Assembly: GCF_000203815.1 (NCBI RefSeq) | Contig: NW_004457695.1 | Coordinates: forward strand, 2,974,054 to 3,038,053 | Direction: 5' to 3' | Length of the DNA stretch: 64,000 bases | Source of the DNA: Cavenderia fasciculata | Taxonomy: Eukaryota > Evosea > Eumycetozoa > Acytosteliales > Cavenderiaceae | Shown here: piece after piece, positions 35,709 to 47,151 of the stretch | Layout: each line of letters starts with the position of its first letter | How positions within the stretch are numbered: position 1 is the stretch's first letter | Notes under the pieces: generated by a model | Database searches by the model: none | What the model was told of the DNA's origin: nothing | What the model saw: only the letters and a program-made list of their open reading frames with translations | Made by a program: the position numbers and the translations under genes

Positions 35709-37963
35709 TTACATTTCAATACCATTATCAAAATATTGGAAAACATCATAAAAGTAAGTAGAGAATGTTGAAATGGTAGAGAATGAATCGACGACGACCT
35801 TGGTCATGAATTTGGCAGCATAGGTTTCACTCTTGTTGGGACAGAAACGTTGACGTAGATGAAGGATAGTTTGTTCCTTGAAGCAAGGGAGCTTTGTATC
35901 GAGCATGAGCTCAACAAGGGTGATGATTGAATCCATATGTTGACGGGCGGCAAGGAAGGCACGGACACTTTGTTCCATGAACCATGTGAATTGTTCTGCA
36001 TTTGGTTTTCCACCCATAATGTCAATCATTTCCTGATTCATCTTGAATGGCGATGCCTCAAAGGTGAGCAAATCACCACCTGGCGAGATATCAAAGATAA
36101 AACCAAAATCAATGTGTACAATGTGGCCCTCATCATCGACCAAAATGTTTGCGTTGTGTCTGTCTTTGATTTGGAGAATGTAGGATACGACAGAGTAGGC
36201 AGCCATTGATTTGATAAAGTTTCTACGTGCATTTTGGAAACCCAAACTATTCTTTTGACCATAACGAGAGATAAAATAGTCATAGAGTGAACCATTTACC
36301 TTTTTACCAATTTGATCACGAGACATGGTGTTGGGTACGAGCTCGATCATACCACAACCAGGTTTGGTAGCAATGACCTTGTATGGGAAGAGGTAGAGGT
36401 CAAGACCGACCGATTGGAAGATACGCTTAAAGAGATCAATCACTTGAAGTGCCAACATGTCTTGACGGATATCATCACCACTCTTGAAAATACAACCTTG
36501 GAGGTGTACTTCGTTTGATGGTGGGGTGGGGTCGTGAATGACACGTCTCGACAGTTTACGAATACGTGTCGATTCTCTGAGATGCATAATGTTGGTGTTG
36601 GACAGTTTGGGTGAGGTGGATTTGAGAATCGAGGGGATAATGGCCGTGGTGGACGATGTGATGGTTGCACCCATCAACGGCGAGTTGCTTGGCGATGGTG
36701 ACTTTACCTCGAGATGTGATGGGTGACTGCTTGGAAGACGACGTTCCAACACCTTAAAGTTGACGAGAATAGGTACCTTGGCAGCAGACTGCAATGTCAT
36801 GGCCGAATCAATATCAAGACCAATGACAATACTCTTTGGATTGGTTGGGAGGTAGAGAGGGTTGTTTGGATCTTCTCTTTGGTTGTTGGAGAGAATACGG
36901 AGTTCTTCGTGTAATTGTGTCTTTCTCTTGATGGGGTCTTTATGCTCGCGCAATAAACGTCCAGAGATGGCAGTAAACGACTCGAAATAGTCAAACTCTC
37001 GTTTGTAGTTGTCTCGTGCCTTGGCGTCCATTTCGCCAATAATGCGGTTCTTTAGACGCTTGGCAATGTCGTGGATGCCGGGATCATCAATCAACTTGTC
37101 AGTGTTGGGATCGGCTTCCGTGTAGGTTTGCACGTTCCAAATGATCTGGTGTGCCAACAACTCGGATGTCTTGCTTGCAGCGACCAAGTAGTTTTCAACA
37201 AGACCCGTACGGTCATAACGCAGTGCCTGCACCAACTGTGGAATGTAAAACATAATCGTTTCGGGTGGGAAGTTACGCAACACACGACATGCGTACTGAA
37301 TCACCAATGGATGTGATCTAAAGCTCTTGGCAAGCAATGAAATGGCCATGGGTGGGGTGACAGTCTCCCAATACAAGAGGTACTTGAGTTCAGGTATGTT
37401 CCGAGCAACATTTTCCTCAGTAATGAGAAGTGGCAGTGCTTCCGGGATATTCAAGACTGCCTTTGTATTCTTGACAACCATTTCAGACAAGATACGACGA
37501 ATCTTGGCAAGTTGGAAACGAGCACTAAAATGAACGGCCAATCTAGGGTCAATACGCCACGATGATACCAAGTATTCTCTCCAACTAGATTTCATGTTTT
37601 TGGGTAAATTGTCATAGGAGAATTTGAGTTGTTCTTGAATTTGGAGTGTTAAACGGTTGATTGGATTATTCCAAGCAGACATTCTCTCCAATTCATTGCC
37701 GACGAGGAGGAGGATAAGATTACGACGTTTTCTAAGTTCCTCAAGTTGAAGTTCATTCAATGGACGTTCTCCACTCTTACAAGTCTCTAAAAGTGTTTGA
37801 CTCACTAAAATACCTTGTGCCGATGAAACTGTCATGGTTCCAATACCACTACCAATCACATCCAACTTGATTGTACCAGGTGTTGAACTACCAACTGAAC
37901 TTGCAAGTGCAGCAGTTGATCCATTCATAGTATTTGATGATTGTTGTAGTTGTTGTTGTTGTA

Positions 37964-37995
<32 letters not shown>

Positions 37996-40900
37996 GCAAG
38001 TCCAATACCAACAGCTCCACTTAATCCACTACCAACATGATTTGATCCATTTGATTGTGACGATGGTACGGCATTGGTTAGTGATGGAATGGCAGATCCA
38101 GAAACATTTGAAGAATTGGCCAATAGATTTAGACGATCTGAACTTGGACGACTATTACGAATGGTAGAATAACCATTGATAGATTGTGATGAATTAATCA
38201 AGGAACCAGTATTCTTGTCACGTGAAAAAGAGATGGTATGACGTTTTTCAATGGCATAGGAAAAGATTGGTTCTGTTTGGAGAGCCTTGCAGAAATCAAT
38301 GAGCGTGTGAGTATCTGCTTGCAAGTCACCACTCGACTCGTTTTGTCCGTACCAGATTGGTGGTAGGTAGAACCAACTGAGTGCAGCCAAATAGACACGG
38401 TCACGCATTAATTTGACAAGTGTTTGGTCGCCGATATAGTCACCTTGGATGAATCGCATACACAACAAGAGAAGTTTGAATCTCGTACCAAGACTACGTG
38501 GTGAAACACTAAGCATATTCTGATCGGCAATTGCCTTTAGCAACATTGAAATGATAACATCAACTTGTTCCTTGCTAGAGTATTTTACAACATAGAAACG
38601 TTCCTCCAAGAAATTAATCATAATCTTGTGTGGTACATGATTATGTCTTTCTGGTAAATTACCAACATTCTTTTTTTGTTCTACTGGTGTTCCTCCCATC
38701 ATTACATCTATATTTGGTTCGTTGGAATCTTTTTGCGTAGCAGATGGTTGTGATTGTGATTGTGATTGTGTTGGTTGTTGTTGTTGTTGAGAAATTGAAA
38801 ATGGTGATGGATCACGTTCAGTATTTGTAAATAGACCAATACGTTGATTGACAGTCCAAGACCAAATATCAGAGATGGAAGTCATAATGAATTGAGTCAA
38901 ATCTGGACGTTCGGCCAATAACCATTTCCAAGCAGTTACACCAACCTCCATTGAGTTGGGTGTAAAGATAAAAGCTGGAGCATAACAGACCATGTGAATC
39001 AATTTAACACTCTGACCAAAATAATGATTGATAAGGAATGCACATGATCGATACATGATTGAACTAAATGCCAAAGAATCGACAATCTTTCCACGACGGT
39101 GTTGTTGAATCAACTTTTCAAACTCTTCAATCAAACGTAAAAATGCCAATTCCTCGACAATCTCGCTCAACTTTTCGTCTTCTTGTTCGCCAGAGTTTTC
39201 GTTATAGTCGACCATCATCATATTGATCATACCATTGACCTCGCCAGAATAGAGGGATTTGAGTTGAAGTGTACTAATAAAGTTGGCAGCATTACTATTG
39301 TAACAAATTGGGTAGGCACTAGCCAATACATCTTGGTTGTTGGAATTGCCAGTGAATCTACTACCAATGGCAGATGCAGCAGCTGATGCAATGTTGCTGT
39401 GAGCTGGTTGAGGAGAGGTTCCAATAATTCCATTGACACCGTTTAATCCGTTGCCAATCGATGTGTTGTTGATGGAACCAATCTCTACAGCCAACGAGAA
39501 ACCAATATGGTTACGTGAAAAGGTGCTGAATCGTTGCATGTACTCTTGCAACTGTTCTTGAATTTCGATGGGAGCGACTTGAGCACCATTCTTGAGCCAT
39601 ACATTACCAAGCTCTACCACTTCTTGGAGGAGACGGTGACGGGCAGGTGTCTCGTCGGGCAACTCGATGACATAGTCGACGGATGGTAGTTTGATTGAAA
39701 TCATATCCATTGGCTTGACTTTGGCAGCTTGTCCAATAGCTTCAATCAGATCGAGTAGAGTTCCCAAACATTCACGATTCCAAAGGATTTGTGGGAAACG
39801 AGCGACCAATGAAGAGATGGATTCATCCGATGCCTTTCTAACTGGTTGGTAGGGGTAACAGAATTTGAGCAATAAAAAGCTGGCATGGTCAGAGAGAACA
39901 CGTTCACAAGAAGCTGGTGACACACAGAGATAGGTAGTGACAAAGTCATTAAATACCTTGTCAACAATACCACGAATACAAGCATTGACATAAATACTTT
40001 CGATTGACTGATCTTGTAAATAGGCAAATACAACCTTGAAAGAATGAGACATTGAGAAACGCATAGTCTCTAGTGTATAGACAGAGTATACATAGGCAGC
40101 CTGAGCAAATGTAAGATTCTTGATGACATGTGCATGGTTTGGCAGTACCTCTAGCAGACGAGAACGTAACTCTACAAAGTATTCCTTGTCAAATCCTTGT
40201 TTGATAATACTATCAAGTTCCAGTTCCATCTCTAAATGCAAATGACTCTTGGTAGAGATGAGAGGTAAAAGATGTGATGCAATGACTTGTACACACTCTC
40301 TCCAATCACTTCTCCATGTACCAGGTGTAGAGAATCTAAACAATACACAATAAAACCAAATACTACGGAACAGTCTCATATTTGATACTTCTGTACTATT
40401 TAACAAAGCAGTAAAACTTGAACTATTCGAGTTATTGCCCGAGTTTGAGACATTACCACCGATAGGGACCTTGATTAATTCTGCAATAGTTGGTAAGAGG
40501 AAACCCATACCTTTGAGAACTGGTGATGCCAACTTTTGATTCAACTCTTCACGTTTTAACGTTTTACCAAGTTGTTGGAACAACTTTAGGACACGTTTAC
40601 AAAGATCTTGACGAAGTTCTTGACTAGAGAGGTCTTTGGCAAGACGTTGGAGAGCGTTGGGGGTGATGTTTCGGATGAGTCCTTGATGAGGATCACGACA
40701 AATCTTTTTAAAGAGTTTGGTGATCAATACGACAATGTCTTTGGTGACGGATGCGTAACCGAGCAATGCAATCTCTGTCAGCTGTTCCAGCACTAGATTC
40801 TCGATAAAGGTTGGTGGATAAGTGACACGACTCATAAAGTTTGGTAGAATCATGTCAATGACGTGTTGATCGTTGAGCATACACGCAATTCTACCAAGAC

Positions 40901-42606
40901 ATGTGATAATGTTGGAGAGTGCGTCAAACTGTTGTTCAGCAGCTTGAGTAGAAATGACTGATGGTGATCGGTTGCGTCCATCAGGTCCTACATTATTGGC
41001 AGTAGTAGCCATCAAACTGATACTGTACTCGCTGTATTGAATGTGCATCGTGTTGATGAGTGAAGAAATGACAGTCTTGCAAATCTCGATACCATGTTCA
41101 CGACGATGTTCGTTTTTAAGTATACGACATACACTATCGAAAACGGTCAATCGTACGTTGTTGTTGTTTTTTGGGATCCTAGAGTGTTGAATAAATTCCT
41201 TTAGCACTTCAATCACTCTAATCGACTTTTCAGAATAACGATCACACAAATCGACCAAACTCGTCAAAATGGTAGTATACAACAACTCGCTATGTGGACG
41301 ATTCAAACTAACCAACACTTCACTATTATTTAGATTTTTTGTCTCTTGTACAAATCTAATTGTATAATCCATCACTTCTTTACCAATTGATGCATCTGAT
41401 ATTCCACATCTTACAATTACATTCTAAAAAGAAAAAAGAAATTTAAAATATTAATTTTAAAATGATTCTTTAAAAGTTTGGTTTCAATGTTTGACTTACA
41501 ATAATTGAAATAAATGTTTCATTATCAGTTATAGTTGTAGTATAATGAAAAACTAGATTATATAATCTTCTATAAGTTTCACTTTCAACTTGATCTGTTG
41601 AAAGATGAGTTATTTGTTCAAATGATTTACAAATTAATAATAAACACTAAACAAAGAAAAAAAGAAATAAATATTAGTAAATAGAAGTATAAATAGATCA
41701 TATCTCTTTTCTTCTGCTTTACCTTTTTCTGATTAAGTTTGTTACTATTATTAATATTATTATTAGTTGTACTATTGACACTTTTTTTAAGAGTTGAGGG
41801 TGAAGAGATTGGTATTTGAGTTGAAATGTTGGAGAGGATATTTTCAATGATACCAATGACACGAGACAATTCATCTTGTTGATAGTTGAAATGAGTTGGT
41901 TCACCTAGAGCCATGAGGGTACCATAGAGGATGGGTACATTATTTGATTGTACAATATGTGAAAAAAAGTCTATAAACGCAGGCATGATCATTCCACGAG
42001 CCGACGTTGGTTGATTGTCATCACTGTCGGCGACATGTGTCAATGCTGCCAATTGTCTAATCAAGTAAAATGTAAAGTTGGTGGCATGTACTATATCCGA
42101 TGGTGCTGTGAAATCACTATACGTCAAGTATTTGATAAAGGCAATCAATATTAAAATTGCTTTTTCTCCAATCACTCCATTTGAACATTTATAAAGATGT
42201 GATAATGCAATTACACTTTCTTGTGATCTTATACTCTAAAGTAAAGTAGAAAGTAGAAATAAAGATAGATACTATTAATATCAACACATACATATGATTA
42301 TCTTTTTCTTTTTCTTTTTCTTTTAAGACTTACAACCAAGGATGACATTAAAGTTGGATTATGATCAAGAATATGACAAAGATGTTCATCATTTGCTTCT
42401 ACATTTAAATATCTACGATTGGGTAGGAGAGCTAGACAAGAGTTTATAATGACTTGTATACTATCCTCGGGTATTGGGTTGAGGAATGATATAGTCTCTG
42501 CTAGTTGTACCTTTGCTGATAACCGAAACAATTCTGGTACTGTTTCATTTAACTTGTTGAATTCTGTTGAACTCTTATAGTTTAATGAAATCATCTTTGT
42601 TTCCAT
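35709..42606 (-). CDS. pikD: Phosphatidylinositol 4-kinase alpha (type III)
   Basis: Four minus-strand exons, 42334-42606, 41723-42235, 41500-41646 and 35709-41423, join in phase 0 to about 2215 aa (human PI4KA about 2100). The long helical-repeat N-terminal part is followed by an accessory helical domain, an Asn/Gln/Ser-rich low-complexity insertion (about 37940-38100) and the kinase domain: FKSGDDIRQDMLALQVIDLF near residue 1957, GMIELVPNTMS, the catalytic loop IKDRHNANILVD and metal site HIDFGFIFD, then LTFEASPFKM. It makes PI4P at the plasma membrane and Golgi. It lies 198 bp head to head with PRP31, and its 3' end is about 90 bp from that of the GH47 gene. Confidence 0.95.
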
Positions 42607-42804
42607 TTTAGTTAAGTATATATATTTATATTACTCTCGAGAGAGAATAAAAGAAGAGATATAAAATCAAAAACCAAATTTTGAAAAATTTTATAATGAT
42701 CATCACAAGAAAACAAGTTGGTTTCTTTTTTTTATTTTCAAAAGTAGAAATAAATAATTTACTTATTTATTTATATATATATATATATAGAAACAGAATA
42801 TATT
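42607..42804. promoter_or_regulatory. Short divergent promoter, PI4K alpha / PRP31
   Basis: 198 bp separate the two start codons. It is extremely AT-rich with a TATATATATA tract at about 42773-42788, close to the PRP31 start. No symmetric element was found. Confidence 0.5.
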
Positions 42805-44741
42805 ATGTCAACATTAGCAGATGAATTCTTAAATGATTTAAATGATATAGGAGATGAAAATTATAATAATGAATATGACGATGATGACGATAGAGACGAC
42901 AACGAAGAAGATAATGACAGAGACGAAGAAGAATCATCGTCATTAACTAAAGATCAGCAACAACAACAACAAACAAAAAATCAAGAAGAAGAAGATGCTG
43001 ATGATGTAGGTGAAAAAGATGATCTTATGCTTACAGATGATATATTGGAAAAGAAACAAAATCAATTAATATCCTCTATTAAAGATGCTCCTATAGAGTC
43101 TATTGCAACTTTAAAAAATTCAACTAGATTAAGTAATATTTTAAAAGTATGTAAAACAAAAAAGAAAAAAGAGAAATAGAAATAGATATATTAGAATCTC
43201 TTTTTATTAATTATCTTTTTTTCTTATCTTTGTAGAAAGTAGAACATCAACTTTGTCAAGCATTACCAGAAAAGGGAAAAAAGACAGTTCAAGGTGTGAT
43301 TGAACATCAATTGATTGTTGATTGTAACAAGATTATTCAAGATATTCAACATGAAATCTATCTCATTCACAAATATGTTAAAGAAAAATATAGTACCAAA
43401 TTTCCTTCACTAAGTAATACAATTCAAAATCCATTAGATTATATTCTTGTTGTAAAAAGAATTGGAAATCAAGATGTAAGAAGAAAGAAATGAAAAAAGA
43501 AATAGAAAAAGAAACTATACTTTTTATTAACTCTCTCTTCTTTTTATTTTAGGATTTAATAAATATAAATTTATCAGATTTATTACCAAAAGCAACTATA
43601 ATGGTAGTAATAATGTCAAGTGGTACAGATAAAAGTTTATCAGATGGAGAATTGGAAAGAATTAATTCGGCGTGTGATATGGCAATTGAATTGGACAAGA
43701 CAAAGAAAGTTATTTTGGGTTATCTCGAGAGTAGAATGGCATTTATTGCTCCGAATCTTTCGGTGTTGTTGGGTGGTAGTATTGCAGCTCGTCTTATTGG
43801 TATTGCTGGTAGTGTCTCTAATCTTGCTGTCATTCCAGCCGGTAATCTACAAACATTTGGTGCAGATACCAAAGCATTGGCTGGTTTCTCTGGTATGGGT
43901 AACCGTAAATTCCAAATGGGTTTCATCTCTCAATGTGATATTGTTAAATCGGCTCCTGTATATCTTCAAAAACAAGCTATTCGTGCAATAACTGGAAGAG
44001 TTTCAATTGCTGCCAGAGTTGATTCTTGTCAAGAATCAAATCATTGTAAGAAAATAGAAAAACAAAAAAATAGAAACAAAAAAAAAGATAGATTACAAAA
44101 CTAATATAATATAATATATTTATTTTCTTTTTATTTATTTTTTTTGTTTAGATGGAGAATTAGGACAACAATATAAAGAAGAAATTGAAGCAAAGATTGA
44201 AAAATGGCAAGAACCACCACCAACCAAACAAATTAAAGCACTTCCAGCACCAGCCGAACATAAAAAGAACAAACGAGGTGGTAGAAAGGCAAGAGCCGTC
44301 AAGAAACGTTATGGAATGACCGATATGAGAAAAGCACAAAATAGAATGGCATTTGGTGAAGAGGAAAAGACTATTGGCGACAGTGGTATTGGTTTGGGTA
44401 TGGTCGGTGAAGGTAGTGGTAAATTGAGAATGATGGCACAGGATCGTGGTATTTTGAAAAGAAAGAAAATTGAAGATGGTCATAAATCAAGACCTGGTGC
44501 TGGTGGTGGTGCAGGTGCCAAATCTGTTCGTCCCGGTGGTCTTACTACTGTTGGTGGTGCAGGTGGTGCTGTCACTTCGATTGCTGGATCATTTACAATG
44601 AGTGGTTTACAATCTGTCATGGTTACTCCTGCAACTGGATTACAAGTTGCTATTGGTAGTGGCGGCGGCAGTAGTGGTGATGCATCTGTTAAAAATAAAT
44701 ACTTTGGTGATGGTATAAAGAGAAAAATTGATCAACTCTAA
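42805..44741 (+). CDS. prpf31: U4/U6 snRNP protein PRP31
   Basis: Four exons, 42805-43146, 43236-43475, 43553-44045 and 44152-44741, give about 554 aa. An acidic, Asp/Glu/Gln-rich N-terminus follows MSTLADEFLNDL, the usual PRP31 opening. The coiled-coil part includes VIEHQLIVDCNKI. The Nop domain (about residues 200-340) has AFIAPNLSVLLGGSIAARL, GNLQTFGADTKAL and ISQCDIVKSAP with ARVDSC. A basic segment, HKKNKRGGRKARAVKKRYG, precedes the C-terminal tail, which is Gly-rich here and ends KYFGDGIKRKIDQL. The protein binds the U4 15.5K-RNA complex and is needed for tri-snRNP assembly. Confidence 0.96.
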
Positions 44742-44797
44742 AAAAGATAGAGAAATCTAATAATAAATTGACCAATCAATACATATCGATCAATCAA

Positions 44798-45466
44798 TCA
44801 ATGATGATGATTATTTTTAGAACGACTACTAGTTGGATGTGTTGGAGTTTTAAATGATAATGCTTCAACTGATGCTATTTGATTTGTATATTCACTATCC
44901 ATAAAATTCATTACTCTTATTTTTCTTGAATATAATTCTTCCAATTTCATATTATCATTATTATTCATTTGTCTTGATTGAGTTTGAATTAATATTTCAC
45001 CAATTAATGATGCAATTTGATGTTTACACTAAATAATATAATATATATTAGATAACAAGTAGTGTATTATATTATATATTGAATTACATACATAGATTGA
45101 ATCTTGTTTTGATAGAACATTAAAACCAAAACTTGGACAACTACAATAATTTGCATCCAATAGACACATATACTTTGTTCCTTTTCTACCATCGACCACA
45201 TAGATTGATCGATTCGATGGAAAAAAGATATATTTTGATATTGAATCATTATCTACTAGTTGTAATGATGAGAATACTGTCTTGTTAAATATTGAATAAA
45301 GACATATTAATGTATCGTCTGACACTAAATATTTAGAAGAAAAAAAAAAGTAAATAGATTAGACTAGACTAACATAATCTACTCTCAATGATATTAACCT
45401 AAAACACATACAAGGTCTATCTGCTTTTAATAAATCATCAACTATATCAATTAATTTAACATCCAT
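44798..45466 (-). CDS. zswim7: SWIM-domain protein ZSWIM7 / SWS1
   Basis: Three minus-strand exons, 45412-45466, 45092-45324 and 44798-45028, give about 172 aa (human ZSWIM7 about 140). The zinc-binding SWIM motif is Cys79-x-Cys81-x15-Cys97-x-His99 in the context CLLDANYCSCPSF, FNVLSKQDSIY and CKHQIASLIGE, which aligns block by block with ZSWIM7. A preceding stretch, FSSLQLVDNDSIS, also matches (human ALDLVDRQSI). SWS1 partners a RAD51 paralogue in the Shu complex, which promotes homologous recombination and tolerance of damaged bases at forks. The last intron splits the SWIM motif exactly before Cys97. It is head to head with HMCES, 179 bp apart, and convergent with PRP31, 56 bp. Confidence 0.88.
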
Positions 45467-45645
45467 CCTTTTGAGCTAGTATAACTTTAAGATAATATTA
45501 TATGACTATACTTGACATTAATCGAACTATTATCTTTACCTATGAATCTAAATTTCGAGGAAATCTGAATAAAATTGTTTTGGGGTGTGAAGATGCAAGT
45601 TTGTTTGTTATTATTTTTATTAATTTTTTTGTTTATAGACAAAGG
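45467..45645. promoter_or_regulatory. Short shared promoter, ZSWIM7 / HMCES
   Basis: 179 bp between start codons. It includes a T-rich stretch ending TTTATAG at 45639, which resembles an intron 3' end and could mark a small intron in the HMCES leader. An in-frame ATG at 45502 is not favoured as the HMCES start, because the catalytic Cys must follow the initiator Met. Confidence 0.5.
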
Positions 45646-46824
45646 ATGTGTGGAAGATCAGTATTAACATTAGAACCACAAGATATACAAGCTAGAACTA
45701 ATACAACTAGAGTAATAGGTCAATACCAACAATCATATAATGTAACAATCGGTATGGTTCAACCGGTCATTGTGGCAAGTGCCAATCAACATGTTGTTCA
45801 AGCCATGACATGGGGAGGTGTAACGATTGGAACTCAAATGGGTCTAAGCAACATTAGATCAGACAACAAAAATGGTCTATTCAAATCAATGTTAAAGAAA
45901 CAAAGATGTTTGGTGGTAGCTAATGGTTTCTATGAATGGAAACATCCAACTCATGGTAATTCAAAACCTCTACCTTATTATTTTCATATTCCAAATCAAG
46001 AAGAAAAGACAAAGACAACTTCTTCTTCTTTGTCATCATCAGATTCAATGATGATTAGTGAATCTGATAGATTTGGAGGTAATGAAAAGATTATAGATAA
46101 ATCTAAAACAATCATGTTGATGGCTGGTGTATACCAAGTTACAAAGGATAATGGTGGTAATGACTCTTATAGATATTCTGTCATTACAACTGATGCTTCA
46201 AAAGAAGTGTCACCTGTACATCACAGAATGCCAGTTATCTTTAGAGATCAAGATGATATTAATAGATGGCTATCAGAAAGCACTACCGATGAAGAATCCT
46301 ATGGTATGATGAAACAATTTATTGGTCTTTCCTCTCATAGAGTTCCAATGTTGGTCAATAGTATTAAAAATAATGGTCCAGAATTGATTGAAAATGAAAA
46401 GGATTATTATTCAAAACATGGTATAAATAGATTTTTTCAACCAATCCAAGATGTACAACAATCTCAACAAGATGTACAACAATCTCAACAACCTATAGAA
46501 CAACAAAATAATGTGCAAATACAACCAACAATATTAGATGAAGAAGTTGAATTTGATTTTTTCGATGATACTCCTCCTCCTTCGTCTTCTTCTTCTTCCA
46601 CCATTTCTCAACCATCTTTTGTAAATACACAAATATCCTCCTCCTCCTCATCCTCTTCATCCCAATCAAAACCAAGAGCCAATTCAAACACCACAACCAA
46701 AAAACCAACTGTATCAAAATCACCATCAAAGTCACCATCCAAATCAACTCTTCTTGCCAACAAGAAATCATTTACAAATCCACCCAAAGGTGGAGGTATT
46801 GAAAGGTTCTTTACTCCACAGTAG
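45646..46824 (+). CDS. hmces: Abasic-site shield protein HMCES (SRAP domain)
   Basis: A single exon of 392 aa starts MCGRSVLTL. The family crosslinks abasic sites in single-stranded DNA through the alpha-amine and thiol of Cys2 after Met removal, and this decides the start at 45646. SRAP blocks present are SYNVTIGMVQPVI, MTWGGVTIGTQ, CLVVANGFYEWKH (Asn near 91 and Glu near 95), YRYSVITTDAS and PVHHRMPVIF (His near 192), so all the active-site residues are there. An Asn/Ser-rich insertion lies in the middle. The C-terminal 130 residues are low-complexity Ser/Gln/Lys and end GGGIERFFTPQ, which looks like a PCNA-interacting peptide. A similar string, HGINRFFQP, closes the SRAP domain. Confidence 0.94.
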   Translation: MCGRSVLTLEPQDIQARTNTTRVIGQYQQSYNVTIGMVQPVIVASANQHVVQAMTWGGVTIGTQMGLSNIRSDNKNGLFKSMLKKQRCLVVANGFYEWKHPTHGNSKPLPYYFHIPNQEEKTKTTSSSLSSSDSMMISESDRFGGNEKIIDKSKTIMLMAGVYQVTKDNGGNDSYRYSVITTDASKEVSPVHHRMPVIFRDQDDINRWLSESTTDEESYGMMKQFIGLSSHRVPMLVNSIKNNGPELIENEKDYYSKHGINRFFQPIQDVQQSQQDVQQSQQPIEQQNNVQIQPTILDEEVEFDFFDDTPPPSSSSSSTISQPSFVNTQISSSSSSSSSQSKPRANSNTTTKKPTVSKSPSKSPSKSTLLANKKSFTNPPKGGGIERFFTPQ

Positions 46825-47151
46825 AGAGAGAAAGAGATAATAAATAAATATTTGTATCGCCGTTAGTTTCAGGAAAGTGAAGTTACTAATGCGAAAGCAT
46901 TGGGGGTTCGAGTCCCACACATCACTTGTTCAAGTCCTTTGCTGCATGTTTGTTGCTACTCTTTTTGACACTTGCAAACCAAACCAAGTTGTGTCCACCT
47001 AAATGATAGACCTAGACATTGATATACATCTCTAAACATCTCTATCCTATCCATATCTACCTTTTCTGTTTCAACACATAACAAACTACTACTGCTACTT
47101 TAAAATCTTATATAAACAAATCCTTTTATTTATTTATTATTTATTTATTTA
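46825..47151. other. Convergent spacer, HMCES / beta-helix protein
   Basis: About 330 bp between two 3' ends. The middle is filled by the duplicated partial tRNA-Leu and its flank (46861-47031). The remainder is AT-rich with a TTTA run near 47127-47153. Confidence 0.7.
46861..47031 (+). pseudogene. 5'-truncated tRNA-Leu(CAG) copy with 3' flank
   Basis: This 171-bp block matches, in inverted orientation, 49447-49619, which covers the 3' two thirds of the tRNA-Leu gene and about 107 bp of its downstream flank. The acceptor 5' strand and D arm are missing; the copy opens at CGTTAG, the D-stem/anticodon-stem border. The T-stem has lost two of five C, so it cannot pair fully. Apart from that 2-nt loss I see no mismatch by eye, which suggests a recent event. 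It keeps a good B box but no A box, so transcription is unlikely. Confidence 0.88.

Noticed and set aside
45502-45645. In-frame upstream extension of HMCES
   Set aside because: Family chemistry requires Cys at position 2. The extension is poorly coding and contains an intron-like T-rich stretch.
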